64,000 bases of DNA from Planctomycetota bacterium (GTDB lineage Bacteria > Planctomycetota > UBA1135 > GCA-002686595): contig JAJDEV010000097.1 of the NCBI GenBank assembly GCA_029259605.1, positions 59,533 through 123,532 on the forward strand, in the 5' to 3' direction. Positions 35,085 to 43,730 of the stretch are shown here, one piece after another. Position 1 is the stretch's first letter; each line of letters opens with the position of its first letter. The position numbers were made by a program, and so were the translations under genes. The notes below the pieces were generated by a model. That model ran no database searches, was not told the origin of the DNA, and saw only the letters and a program-made list of their open reading frames with translations.

Positions 35085-36191
35085 CTACTTCGTCCCGGCC
35101 CCGGCGCTCGCTCCGTCGGCTGCGGGTTCGACCACGCGCCGCTGCAGGGCCATGCCGCACGAGGAGCAGTTGCCCGGCTCCGCGTGCTCCTCGCCGTCAC
35201 ACGCGCCGCCGCACGGCGGGCACGAGTAGACCAACTGCACGTCGCCGGCCGCCTTCGCCACGACCAGCTTGCGCGCCTCCTCGAGATCGCGTTGAGCATA
35301 GGACGACTTCCATGCGGCGATGGTGAACTCGAGCACGGTGATCGCGTCGTCCGTCCGGTCGGCGTCGACCAGCTCGCTCGCGATCGAGCGTAGACGGTAC
35401 TCGGACGGCTCGGTGTGGTCCGTCTCCGACTGCGCGCGCACGCGCTCGACGTAGCTCGCCGCGGCGCCCTCGATGCCGTGCTCGCGCACTTCGCTCAGCA
35501 CGCGCTCCGCTTGACCGTCGTAGCGGATGCCCGGCTTCGCGTGCAGCGCTGCGATCTGCTCCGGTTGCCAGTTGTACTCCATGTGCGACGCGGTCGCCTG
35601 CGCGACACCGGCGCCGAGCAGACGCGAGACCACATGCAGCGAGCCGTCGATCCCGGCCGAGATTCCTCCGCTCGTCATGACCTCACCGTGATCGACGAAG
35701 CGTCGGTTGACGAGCATCGCGGCGTCGGGCGCGAACGCGAGCACCTGGTCGAACGTGTTGTGGTGCGTCGTCGCCTCGCGCTCGCCCAAAGCGCCCGAGG
35801 CGGCGAGCAGCGCGGCGCCGTTGCAGACCGACATGATGAGCTCGCTCTTGCCGAGACGGCCCGCGATCCAACCCTGCAACCGCGCATTGCTCGCCGGAAC
35901 GTCCCCGCCGGGAATGACGAGGATGTCGGGCGCCGGGCAGTCGTCGATCGAGTACCGCGGCACGATCGTGAGGAAGCGCTCGCTCGTGAGCGGCGCCTTC
36001 GTCTCGGCGACCGTGAAGACGTTGAACGCGCCGTGTCCAGCGACGGCGAACACCTCGCCGGGGCCGGCGAAGTCGAGCAGCTCGACCCCCTCGAACACGA
36101 GGATGGCGACGTTACGCGTTCCCTGTTGTTGTGCGAGCGGCGCCGCGTTGGATGCGAGGAGGAGCGTGGAGAGCGTGAGAAGGTGCAGCAT
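35085..36191 (-). CDS. Exported DJ-1/PfpI family protein with C-terminal metal-binding cysteine motif
   Basis: A 368-residue protein. Residues 1-22 are a signal peptide (LSTLLLASNAAPLAQ). Residues about 26-210 are a DJ-1/PfpI domain (VAILVFEGVELLDFAGPGEV) with nucleophile Cys123 in MSVCNGAALLAASG and GGISAGIDGSLHVV. A helical linker follows. The tail, about 320-350, has C-x2-C-x3-C and C-x2-C (CPPCGGAC, then PGNCSSCGMAL), close to the heavy-metal-binding domain of copper proteins (PGKCPxCGM). The nearest relatives are isonitrile hydratase or protease-like PfpI proteins, but export and the metal tail are unusual. It is divergent from an AraC regulator gene at 36324, a common pairing for this family. 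Confidence 0.82.
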   Translation of the reverse strand: MLHLLTLSTLLLASNAAPLAQQQGTRNVAILVFEGVELLDFAGPGEVFAVAGHGAFNVFTVAETKAPLTSERFLTIVPRYSIDDCPAPDILVIPGGDVPASNARLQGWIAGRLGKSELIMSVCNGAALLAASGALGEREATTHHNTFDQVLAFAPDAAMLVNRRFVDHGEVMTSGGISAGIDGSLHVVSRLLGAGVAQATASHMEYNWQPEQIAALHAKPGIRYDGQAERVLSEVREHGIEGAAASYVERVRAQSETDHTEPSEYRLRSIASELVDADRTDDAITVLEFTIAAWKSSYAQRDLEEARKLVVAKAAGDVQLVYSCPPCGGACDGEEHAEPGNCSSCGMALQRRVVEPAADGASAGAGTK

Positions 36192-36323
36192 GGTCGGATT
36201 CCGGGGTTCGGGTTCACCCGGCCTCCGAACGACCGCACCGTTTCCGCCGCGCAATCCGACGAAAGACGGCGCGCTTACGCGGTCCGTCCCGCGCCGCCGG
36301 CGGTGCGGATCTAGAATGGACGC

Positions 36324-37196
36324 ATGCAGCGCGTCCACACCCACTTCGAGACGGATGGGCTGCGCGTCGAGGACGTCCAGTGCCGCGCGCTCTGCGGGGA
36401 CGCGTCGCGCGACGAGCTGTGCGCGAGACACGAGTTCGTCCTTCCGCGCCGCGGCGTCTTCGTCCGTCACGTCGCCGGTCGCCCTGTGGTGGCCGACTCG
36501 AACCACGCGCTCTTCTTCCGCCGCGGCGAGACGCATCGCGTGAGTCATCCGATCGACGGCGGAGACGCATGCACGGTGTTCGCCATCGCGGAGCGCCGGC
36601 TGCGCGAGGTCGGCGGCGAGCTGGACCCGCGCTGGGCGGACACCGAAGTGCCGGCCGCGCCCGGCTCCGTGTGCACCCCGCCACGCATCGACCTCCTGCA
36701 TCGCGGGTTGCTCGCCGAGCTGCGTCGCGGTGGAGCCGGACTCGCGGTCGAGGAGATCGTTCTCGAGTTGGTTGCTTCGCTTCTCGTGAGCGACGAAACG
36801 AGCGAGCGCGCGACCACGCAGCAGCGGGGCGCGACCGCACGGCGTCACGCCGAGCTCGTCGAGCGCACTCGGATCGAGCTCGCGCGCCGCCTCGACGCCA
36901 AGCTCGATCTCATCGACCTGGCGCATACGGTGCACAGCTCACCGTTCCACCTCAGCCGCGTGTTCCGCGCGCAGACCGGGACGACCCTACGCGCGTACCA
37001 CGAGCGCCTGAGGCTGCGCGCCGCGCTCGACCGCATCCTGGCCGACGAACGCGACCTCACGCAGCTCGCGCTCGACGTCGGCTTCACGCACCACAGCCAC
37101 TTCACGAACCGCTTCCGGCGCGAGTACGGCGTGCCTCCGTCGCTTTGCAGGTCGCGCGACGGACTGCGCCGCTTGCGCCGCGTCGCGCGCGGCTAA
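36324..37196 (+). CDS. AraC family transcriptional regulator
   Basis: A 290-residue regulator. The N-terminal cupin-like sensor covers about 1-150 (RHEFVLPRRGVFVRHV, FFRRGETHRVSHP). The C-terminal ~100 residues hold the two helix-turn-helix units: LDLIDLAHTVHSSPFHLSRV and LTQLALDVGFTHHSHFTNRF, followed by the conserved FRREYGVPPS. It is divergent from the exported PfpI gene (132 bases), its likely target. Its TAA stop (37194-37196) is the first codon of the ~181-bp repeat element that follows. Confidence 0.9.
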   Translation: MQRVHTHFETDGLRVEDVQCRALCGDASRDELCARHEFVLPRRGVFVRHVAGRPVVADSNHALFFRRGETHRVSHPIDGGDACTVFAIAERRLREVGGELDPRWADTEVPAAPGSVCTPPRIDLLHRGLLAELRRGGAGLAVEEIVLELVASLLVSDETSERATTQQRGATARRHAELVERTRIELARRLDAKLDLIDLAHTVHSSPFHLSRVFRAQTGTTLRAYHERLRLRAALDRILADERDLTQLALDVGFTHHSHFTNRFRREYGVPPSLCRSRDGLRRLRRVARG

Positions 37197-37374
37197 CCCG
37201 GATGATTCATGACGCTTCACCGAGATCGACGCAGCTACGCGCCATATCAGCACTTCCCTCCCTCACCGGGTTCGACGACCCGTCAAGGTCGCCAGCACGC
37301 GCTTCGGTCGCGAAGCGCTGATCTGGCGCGCATCTGCGTCGATCTCGGCAAAGCCTCATGAATAACCCGGGCTA
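37194..37374. repeat. 181-bp intergenic element with ~60-bp terminal inverted repeats (copy A)
   Basis: The element begins TAACCCGG at 37194 and ends CCCGGGCTA at 37374. About 60 bases at each end are inverted repeats of each other; CCGAGATCGACGCAG (from 37220) recurs as its complement near 37331-37350. The centre holds a GCGCTTCG/CGAAGCGC hairpin (about 37300-37320). It matches copy B (53268-53449) at roughly nine positions in ten. It has no coding capacity, which fits a MITE-like or REP-like element. Its ends supply the TAA of the AraC gene and the TAG (37374-37372) of the convergent SnoaL-like gene. Confidence 0.85.
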
Positions 37375-37848
37375 ACCCTCGCGCGCGATCGCGCAGATGT
37401 TGGAGCCCGCCTGGTTCCAGCCGCCCGCCTCGCGTCGATAGATGTCGACCGACCGCAGCGGCAGCACCTGCTCGGCGTCGTCGGCGTCGAGGAAGCGCCA
37501 CGTCGCGGTGTAGTAGACAATGCCCGTATCTCCGCGCACCTGGATGTCCAGCTCGTCGATCGAGTAGCCGATGCCGCGGAAGCGCTCGAGCGACAGATCG
37601 GCGTACTCCATGTACGCGTCGATGCCACGCACGAGCCGGTCGGCCGCGATCGGAAAGCCGCACCAGTCGTCCGTGTGCCCGCGGCGGATCGCGTCGCGGT
37701 CGTAGTGCAGATACGCCTCGAAGAGTCCGCGGATGTGCTGTTCGATCGCGCGGCGATCGCGCTCGACGTCGACGCTCGCGGCCATAGAGACACAGGAGGC
37801 GAAGAGCGCGCCGCACGCAGCGACGCCGAGGATGTGCATGGTGTTCAT
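37372..37848 (-). CDS. Exported SnoaL/DUF4440-like protein
   Basis: A 158-residue protein with an N-terminal signal that may be a lipoprotein type (ILGVAACGALFASC, Cys at residue 19). The remainder has the NTF2/SnoaL cone fold pattern: RDRRAIEQHIRGLFEAYLHY, then GIDAYMEYADLSLERF and GIVYYTATWRFLDAD. Members include polyketide cyclases, ketosteroid isomerase-like enzymes and many small binding proteins; no catalytic residues can be assigned. The ATG at 37848 is set by the signal peptide. Its stop is inside the end of repeat copy A. It is divergent from the acyl-CoA-dehydrogenase-like gene. Confidence 0.78.
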   Translation of the reverse strand: MNTMHILGVAACGALFASCVSMAASVDVERDRRAIEQHIRGLFEAYLHYDRDAIRRGHTDDWCGFPIAADRLVRGIDAYMEYADLSLERFRGIGYSIDELDIQVRGDTGIVYYTATWRFLDADDAEQVLPLRSVDIYRREAGGWNQAGSNICAIAREG

Positions 37849-38032
37849 GCGCCGATTGTCGGGGCGTTCGGTCGCGCGCGCTTGCAAGCGGTTGCTCGTT
37901 TGCCTCGACGCGCCCGACGCGCCCGACGCGCTCGGCGGCGAGCGACGGCCTTGTGCGCTAGACTGTCGCGCTCGCCCCTTGCCCCCTCCGGGAACCGGTC
38001 CATCACTCCGACGGAGATTCGAGACAGAGCCG

Positions 38033-39175
38033 ATGTCCACGACGTTCGATGCGCTCGCAGCGGCGCGGTCCATTTCTGCCGAGTTGAGCGCCAACGCGGC
38101 ATACGGCGAAGAAGCGGGACAGCTCGCGCCGGCGTCGATCGACGCACTGGCTCGATCGGGAATGCTCAGCCTCTGGCGTCCGCGCAGCCTGGGCGGCCAC
38201 GAGTGCGACCCGGTCGCCTACGCGCTCGCTGCCGAGGAGGTCGCGCGCGCCGACACCGCGGCCGCGTGGCTGATGCACGGCGCGTCGGCGAGTTGGTTCG
38301 ATCTGCGCCTCGCGCAGCCCGAGTTGGTCGACGAGATCGTCGCGAGCGCGGAAGTACCGCTACTCGGGGAGACCTTCAACAAGCCGATGAAGGCGGTGGC
38401 GACGGACGGCGGCTATCGCGTCACGGGATCGACGCCGTTCGCGAGCGGTTGCAAGGTCGCCGACTGGATCGGGCACACGGCGGTGACGGATGGGGGCTTC
38501 CTGCTCGTCTACCACGCGAAGGACACGCTCCGCATCGAGGACGATTGGAACAGCCTCGGTCTGCGCGGGACGTCGAGCAACACGATCGTCGCCGAGGACG
38601 TGTTCGTTCCGAGCCACCGCGCGATCGACCTCACGGCGCCCGTGGCGAGGTCGGCGCGCTTCGACGGACCCCTGTATCGCGCTCCGGAAGGCCTCCTTCC
38701 CGTGGCGGTGGCGGCGACGAGCCTCGGCACGCTGCGCATCGCGCTCGACGCCGTCACCGAGCTCGCGGAGCGCAAGACGCCGTTCGCGTCGAGCACGACG
38801 CTGAAGCATCGCGCGCTGGCACAGCTGAAGTTCGGTCGCGCGCTCGCGCAGTACCGCGCCGCGCGGACGTTCCTGCACGCGACGGTCGGTCACGCGTTCG
38901 AGCAGGCAGGGCGGGGCGAGCCCTTCGACCTGCGCCAAAAGGCCGACCTGTTCCTCGCGTTCGCCCACACGCAGCAGGAGTGCGCCGACGCCGTGCGGCT
39001 CCTCGCCAAGGCGGCGGGGACGTCGTCGATCTACAAGGGGCACCCGATCGAACGCGCGCTGCGCGACGCGGAGGTCATCTCGCACCACGCCTTCGGCGCC
39101 GAGGGACGCTTCGCATCCGTGGCGCAAGCGTACTGGGGCCTCGACGTCGACTTCCCGCTGCTCGCGATGGATTGA
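38033..39175 (+). CDS. Acyl-CoA dehydrogenase-like flavoenzyme
   Basis: A 380-residue protein of the acyl-CoA dehydrogenase superfamily. It shows the N-terminal helical domain (LAPASIDALARSGMLSLWRP), a middle beta-domain with GGYRVTGSTPFASG and LGLRGTSSNTIVAEDVFVP, and a C-terminal helical bundle. These features are shared with the class D flavin monooxygenase branch (HsaA/DszC-like), which uses reduced flavin and oxygen, as well as with true dehydrogenases; the usual catalytic Glu is not evident. No partner flavin reductase or CoA ligase is nearby. ATG at 38033 is preferred; the frame stays open upstream. Confidence 0.85.
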   Translation: MSTTFDALAAARSISAELSANAAYGEEAGQLAPASIDALARSGMLSLWRPRSLGGHECDPVAYALAAEEVARADTAAAWLMHGASASWFDLRLAQPELVDEIVASAEVPLLGETFNKPMKAVATDGGYRVTGSTPFASGCKVADWIGHTAVTDGGFLLVYHAKDTLRIEDDWNSLGLRGTSSNTIVAEDVFVPSHRAIDLTAPVARSARFDGPLYRAPEGLLPVAVAATSLGTLRIALDAVTELAERKTPFASSTTLKHRALAQLKFGRALAQYRAARTFLHATVGHAFEQAGRGEPFDLRQKADLFLAFAHTQQECADAVRLLAKAAGTSSIYKGHPIERALRDAEVISHHAFGAEGRFASVAQAYWGLDVDFPLLAMD

Positions 39176-39191
39176 CCGTCCCGCGGGACGG
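39176..39191. terminator. 16-bp palindrome between convergent genes
   Basis: CCGTCCCGCGGGACGG at 39176-39191 is a perfect palindrome directly after the dehydrogenase-like stop codon. It lies between two convergent genes, which fits a terminator, but the GC-rich background makes chance palindromes common and there is no T-run. Confidence 0.35.
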
Positions 39192-39270
39192 GCCTATCGA
39201 CGCCACCGCAACCGCGGAGCTCGGCGCGTGACGCGCTCTGAGCGATCCGTCGGATCAGCAGGCGCAGCCC

Positions 39271-39996
39271 TCAGTTCGCCAGTCGCGCGCCGAGCCTGCG
39301 CAGCAGCGCCGCGCCGTCGCCGTTCCACGTGCTCCCGTGCATGCACGCCATGGTCCGGGGCTCCTCGGCCGCGAGCTTCTCGATCAGCTCGGCGCTGTTC
39401 TTCGTGTGCGAGAAGTAGTCCATCTGGTCGCGGAAGGCCTCGCTCGGCTCGAGGATGTCCGCCTCCGTCGCCGCCGGCAGCCCGTCGCCCGGTTGCGTGA
39501 ACAGGTCGCCGCAGAACAGCGTCTTGGTCGACAGCTCCATGAGAAAGCCGCACTCCCACGCGTGGGGCAAGTGGGGGGTGTCGAGCCACTTCACCGAGTG
39601 CGTTCCGAGCGACAGGACCTCGCCGTCGGCGAGCGCGCGCGCCGGGCGGTCGGCGACGTCGTCGACGCTCACCATCGCCGCGACCATGCCGCACAGCGGC
39701 GCCGCGTCCGGCGCGAGCGCGAGCCACTCGTTGAGCGAGCCGCACTCGTCCGCCTCGAAGTGCGAGAAGCCGATGTGTCGCAACGACGTGGTGGGGATCA
39801 CCGTCTCGACCGCTTGCTTCACGAGCGGAAACAACTTGCGCGGTCCGGTGTGGAAGAGGAGCGGCTCCTCGTCGACGACGAGGTACTGGTTGAAGCTGAA
39901 GCTCGTGCCGGGGATCTCCACCGCGGTGCTGATGCGGTAGATGCCCTCGGCGACTTCCTCGACGTTCGTTCCCGATACCTTGTTGGTCACCGGCAT
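39271..39996 (-). CDS. MBL-fold protein of the oxygen-binding di-iron (ODP) type
   Basis: A 241-residue metallo-beta-lactamase-fold protein. The metal ligands follow the flavodiiron pattern H-x-E-x-D: SHFEADECGSLNEW, then His in TPHLPHAWECG, Asp in LFCGDLFTQPGD and a late His in ACMHGSTW. This is the pattern of the ODP domain of flavodiiron NO/O2 reductases, but the flavodoxin domain is absent, so it may be a stand-alone di-iron oxygen or redox sensor or partner with a separate flavoprotein. No signal peptide. ATG at 39996 fits the family start. It is divergent from the lipoprotein gene at 40105. Confidence 0.82.
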   Translation of the reverse strand: MPVTNKVSGTNVEEVAEGIYRISTAVEIPGTSFSFNQYLVVDEEPLLFHTGPRKLFPLVKQAVETVIPTTSLRHIGFSHFEADECGSLNEWLALAPDAAPLCGMVAAMVSVDDVADRPARALADGEVLSLGTHSVKWLDTPHLPHAWECGFLMELSTKTLFCGDLFTQPGDGLPAATEADILEPSEAFRDQMDYFSHTKNSAELIEKLAAEEPRTMACMHGSTWNGDGAALLRRLGARLAN

Positions 39997-40104
39997 GGTC
40001 GTGTCCTCGTGCGGGGTCGCGCTGTGAGGGAGCAGTCTACTCCCCGCGCGAGCCGTGTACTCGGACCGAGCGACGCGCGCCGAATCGTGTACGTTGAGCG
40101 CCGG

Positions 40105-40722
40105 ATGACGCGCAACGACGCCAAGCCCATGACCCCGCGTGCGATCCTCGTCGTCGTCGCGCTCGTGTCGCTCGCTTCCGCGTGCAAGACGAACCGCGGC
40201 TACGTGACGTGGCTCGAGGCGCGGCCCGACATCGATGGGGCGGGCGACGTCCGGCTCGTCGGGCCGACGTTCGGGTGGGAAGGGGGCGCGGAGGGTGGGC
40301 CGGCGAAGTTCGTCGAGCTGCAGCTCATCGAGGACGAGGACGCGGGCGTCGACTTCGATGAGGTCGACTTCGGCTATCGCTCGGCGCCGATGGTGCGCGG
40401 GCCGTTCGAGCTGCGCGGGCAGTACGACATCGGCATCACGTCGGCGGACGTCGCGGGGTTCCAGAACTCGAACACGCTCGTCTCGCTCGGCCTCGGGCTA
40501 CAGCCGCGGATCCGACTCGGGCAGCACGTGTCGCTCGTCGGGCTCGTCGGCTTCCGGTTCTACTTCGATTGGACGCGCGAGACGACGTGCAACGACGGGA
40601 CGCGGACGAACAGCCTCGGCGTTGGCGTGTGCGCGGACCACGGGGGCATCCGGCACTACAACGATCACATCGGCGACTCGGCGGGTTTCGAGGCGGCGCT
40701 CGGGCTCAGCTTCTCGTTCTGA
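40105..40722 (+). CDS. Putative lipoprotein with beta-barrel-like body
   Basis: A 205-residue protein I do not recognise. The N-terminus (AILVVVALVSLASAC) is a lipoprotein signal with Cys about residue 27. The body alternates strands with aromatic ends (FVELQLIEDED, FELRGQYDIGI, LVSLGLGLQPRIRL, HVSLVGLVGFRFYFDW) and ends in a terminal AALGLSFSF, an aromatic C-terminus typical of outer-membrane barrel proteins. A small outer-membrane barrel is therefore plausible but not proven. An in-frame ATG at 40129 is an alternative start that also keeps the signal. Confidence 0.6.
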   Translation: MTRNDAKPMTPRAILVVVALVSLASACKTNRGYVTWLEARPDIDGAGDVRLVGPTFGWEGGAEGGPAKFVELQLIEDEDAGVDFDEVDFGYRSAPMVRGPFELRGQYDIGITSADVAGFQNSNTLVSLGLGLQPRIRLGQHVSLVGLVGFRFYFDWTRETTCNDGTRTNSLGVGVCADHGGIRHYNDHIGDSAGFEAALGLSFSF

Positions 40723-40740
40723 GCGCGCGCGAGCGGCGCG

Positions 40741-42327
40741 TCAGACCTCGAGCGGTCCGTCCTCGCCCTGGTTGACGACGACGCGGTAGAGGTCGGTGCG
40801 CCGGTCGTTCCAGTTTTGCACGGTGCCGTGCAGCCGGTGCCGCCGCAGTTGCTCGATGTCGACGTCGCGCACGACCAGGGTCTCGATGTTCGGCGTGCAC
40901 TCGGAGGCGATGCCGTCGCGCGCGAACTGCACGTCCTGCGGCGTGAAGATGCCGGACTGCGCGTAGTGCACGTCCGCGTTCTCGACGAACGGCAGGTTGC
41001 CGGTGCAGCCGGAGACGACCGTGAAGACGTGGTTTTCGATGCAGCGCGCCTGCGCGCACGTGCGAATGCGCAGGTAGCCGTCGCGGTCGTTCGTGTTGAA
41101 CGGGACGAAGAGGATCTGCGCACCCTTCGCCGCGGCGATGCGCGCGAGCTCCGGAAACTCGATGTCGTAGCAGATGAGGATCGCGACCTTGCCGCGGTCC
41201 GTGTCGAACACCTCGAGCGAGTTTCCGGGCGACACGCCCCACCAGCGCCGCTCGGCGGGCGTGATGTGGATCTTGTACTGGCGATCGATCCCGCCGTCGC
41301 GGTGGAAGAGGTACGAGACGTTGCGCAGCTTGTCGCCCTCGATCACGAACTGCGAGCCGCCGACGATGTTGACGTTGAACTTGATCGCCATCTCGGTGAA
41401 GAACTCGAGATAGCGCGGCGTCATCCGGGCGAGCTCGCGCGCCGCTTCCTGCGGCCGTGCGTAGGGCTTCAGGAACGACAGCATCTGCGTCGTGAACAGC
41501 TCCGGGAAGACGACGAAGTCGCTCTTGTAGTCGGAGACGGCGTCGATGAAGAAGGTGCACTGCGCCTCGAACTCCTCGATGCTCGACACGCTGCGCATCA
41601 GGTACTGGATCGCCGCCAGGCGCACGTTGTGCACGCGCTGATAGCGCCGGCGCGGATCGGTGACGTAGTCGAGGTTCGTCCACTCGAGGAACGTCGCGTA
41701 ACCGCGTGACGCGGTGTCCGACGGGAAGTAGTTCGGGATGAGCTTCTTGAGCACGAACCCGTTCGCCGTCTGCGTCGTGAGGACCGGATCGTAGATCTGG
41801 CCTTCGACGACGCGCTCCGCGTACTCGCGCGCCGTCAGCTTGTCCGCGTGCTTCTCGTAGTTTGGAATGCGCCCACCGACGATGCTGCGCGCCAGGTTGA
41901 AGCGCCGCGCGAGCTCGCGCCGACCACCGTAGAGCCGGCGCGCGAGCTTCAGCCCGCGGTAGTCCGGATGCACCATGATCTCGATCCCGTAGAGCGTGTC
42001 GCCCTTGGGGTCGTGGTTGCGGATGTACCCGTTGTCCGCGATCTCCTTCCAGTTCTGCCAGTCCTCGTAGTCCTCGAAGTCGACGATCAAGCTCGACGCC
42101 GTGGCGACGAGCTGACCCTCGTACTCGATTCCCAGCTGGCCCTCGGGGAAGGTCAAGAGCTGGCTCTCGATCTGATCGTGTCCCCACGTTTGCATGCCGG
42201 GGAAGCACCGCGACTGCATCGCGATCAGCGCGTCGAAGTCTTCGATGACGAGCGGGCGGAGGAGGATCTCGCGCTCGAAGTCTTCGAGCTGGATGCGTTT
42301 CGGTCCGGAGGAAGGAGTGGTGGACAT
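40741..42327 (-). CDS. Bifunctional GNAT acetyltransferase/nitrilase-family hydrolase
   Basis: A 528-residue fusion. Residues about 20-220 are a GNAT domain ([20 protein letters not shown] is the acetyl-CoA loop). Residues about 235-520 are a carbon-nitrogen hydrolase with its full triad: Glu in [11 protein letters not shown], Lys in YKIHITPAE and Cys in [11 protein letters not shown]. This two-domain order is a known family; the hydrolase would cleave an amide and the GNAT part could move or add an acyl group, but the substrate is unknown. The preceding gene on this strand, an MFS transporter, ends only five bases upstream, so the two form an operon and the transporter may carry the substrate or product. 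Confidence 0.9.
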   Translation of the reverse strand: MSTTPSSGPKRIQLEDFEREILLRPLVIEDFDALIAMQSRCFPGMQTWGHDQIESQLLTFPEGQLGIEYEGQLVATASSLIVDFEDYEDWQNWKEIADNGYIRNHDPKGDTLYGIEIMVHPDYRGLKLARRLYGGRRELARRFNLARSIVGGRIPNYEKHADKLTAREYAERVVEGQIYDPVLTTQTANGFVLKKLIPNYFPSDTASRGYATFLEWTNLDYVTDPRRRYQRVHNVRLAAIQYLMRSVSSIEEFEAQCTFFIDAVSDYKSDFVVFPELFTTQMLSFLKPYARPQEAARELARMTPRYLEFFTEMAIKFNVNIVGGSQFVIEGDKLRNVSYLFHRDGGIDRQYKIHITPAERRWWGVSPGNSLEVFDTDRGKVAILICYDIEFPELARIAAAKGAQILFVPFNTNDRDGYLRIRTCAQARCIENHVFTVVSGCTGNLPFVENADVHYAQSGIFTPQDVQFARDGIASECTPNIETLVVRDVDIEQLRRHRLHGTVQNWNDRRTDLYRVVVNQGEDGPLEV

Positions 42328-42332
42328 GCGAT

Positions 42333-43574
42333 TCAGCGGCGGGAAGAGCTGTCTGTGTTCTCGTGCACGCCGCGCGCGAGGGACGTCATGGCCAAGGCTA
42401 CGAGTCCGAGCAACGCGAGCGCGCCGAAGGACGGTCCGTATCCGAACACCGGTATCATACGCCCCGCCGCGAAGGCGGCCCACGCCTCGCAGAGGTTCGT
42501 CGCGCCCATGTAGGCGCTGAACTGCGTGGCGCCGAGGCGCGCGTCGGTCCACTCCATGAACAGCGCGTAGCTCGCGGCCGTGAACCACCCGATCATGACG
42601 TAGGTCGCGGTCAACCACGGGACGATCTCCGCCGCATCGCCGGCAGCCGTGGACCCGATCGCGACCGAGGTCGCGAGGATCGTCACTCCCAACGCGACGC
42701 CGGAGAGGACCGTCCCGCGCCGCGCGCCGACCCGGTCGGTCAGCCGTCCGCCGACCAGTCCGCCCACGGCCATGCCGACGACGCTGTATAGAAGGAAGAA
42801 CCGGCCGGAGACTTCCGTCGCTCCGCCCGACCGCTCGGTCAGGAGCGGGCCGGCGAACGCGCCGACCGCCTCGAACCCGACCCCGGCGAGCGCCGCGAAC
42901 GCGAGGCCGATCCAGGTCGTCCGCCGTCCGAGCGCCGACCGCAGGTGACGCCCGAGTTCGGACGCGTTGGACGCCGCTCGATCGTGCGCGGGCAGCGGCG
43001 CGCGGTAGAGCGGAAGCAAGCCGAGTCCGAGCGCGACGACGGAGAGCAACGCGATGACGACGGCCGTCCCGCCGATGCGCGACACGACGAGCAGCGCTCC
43101 ACCGCCGAGGAGCGAGCGCCCCGTGAGCATCCCGAGCTGCATCCAGCCCGACAGCTGTCCGCGCTCGGCGGGCGTCGTCGTGCGGATCATCAACGCGTCG
43201 ATCGCCGCGTCCTGTGTCGCGGCGAAGACGGCGTGCGCGAAGAGGCACGCGACCAACATCTCCGAGCGCGCGAGGTCGTCCGTGAACAGGAGCGGCACGA
43301 GCGTGAGCCCCATCCCCACCTGCGCGGCGCCGATCCAACCGCGCAACGTCCACGCCGGCCCTTGCCAGAGGTCGATGAGCGGAGCCCACAGCCACTTGAA
43401 CGCCCAGGGCAGGACGAGCCATCCGAGCAAGGCGCCGATGCGCTCCGTCCCGACGTCCTCGGAGCGCAGGAGGGATGGCAGCGACCACCACAGGAATCCG
43501 ATCGGCGCTCCCTCGACGAAGTAGTACGCGGTGAACAGGACGCGGCGGCCGGATCGCGAGCGAGCGAGGTTCAT
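42333..43574 (-). CDS. MFS transporter
   Basis: A 413-residue inner-membrane protein with about twelve hydrophobic helices. It opens [20 protein letters not shown], then [17 protein letters not shown], a pattern seen in AmpG/PAT-like members of the major facilitator superfamily. A cytoplasmic loop near residue 200 ([20 protein letters not shown]) divides the two halves, and [15 protein letters not shown] is the MFS loop motif. It is the first gene of a two-gene operon with the GNAT-nitrilase fusion. Muropeptide or amino-compound transport is possible by likeness to AmpG, without further support. Confidence 0.82.
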   Translation of the reverse strand: MNLARSRSGRRVLFTAYYFVEGAPIGFLWWSLPSLLRSEDVGTERIGALLGWLVLPWAFKWLWAPLIDLWQGPAWTLRGWIGAAQVGMGLTLVPLLFTDDLARSEMLVACLFAHAVFAATQDAAIDALMIRTTTPAERGQLSGWMQLGMLTGRSLLGGGALLVVSRIGGTAVVIALLSVVALGLGLLPLYRAPLPAHDRAASNASELGRHLRSALGRRTTWIGLAFAALAGVGFEAVGAFAGPLLTERSGGATEVSGRFFLLYSVVGMAVGGLVGGRLTDRVGARRGTVLSGVALGVTILATSVAIGSTAAGDAAEIVPWLTATYVMIGWFTAASYALFMEWTDARLGATQFSAYMGATNLCEAWAAFAAGRMIPVFGYGPSFGALALLGLVALAMTSLARGVHENTDSSSRR

Positions 43575-43730
43575 GGCGGGGCGCGGTTCAGGCTACCGAT
43601 GTGCGCGCGGTTCGCGTCCACGCAGCTCGGATCTTCCGCGCCGAGCGTTCGTTCGCGGCGGCGAAGAGCGGGCGCGTGGAGCACCGGCGAGGCCTGCTTT
43701 CCCTCCGCCCGTTCTGCTAATGTCTCGACC

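Noticed and set aside
37260..37285. A tRNA T-arm-like GGTTCGA stretch in the repeat element
   Set aside because: No acceptor stem, anticodon arm or D-arm can be drawn around it; the same bases recur in copy B as part of the element.
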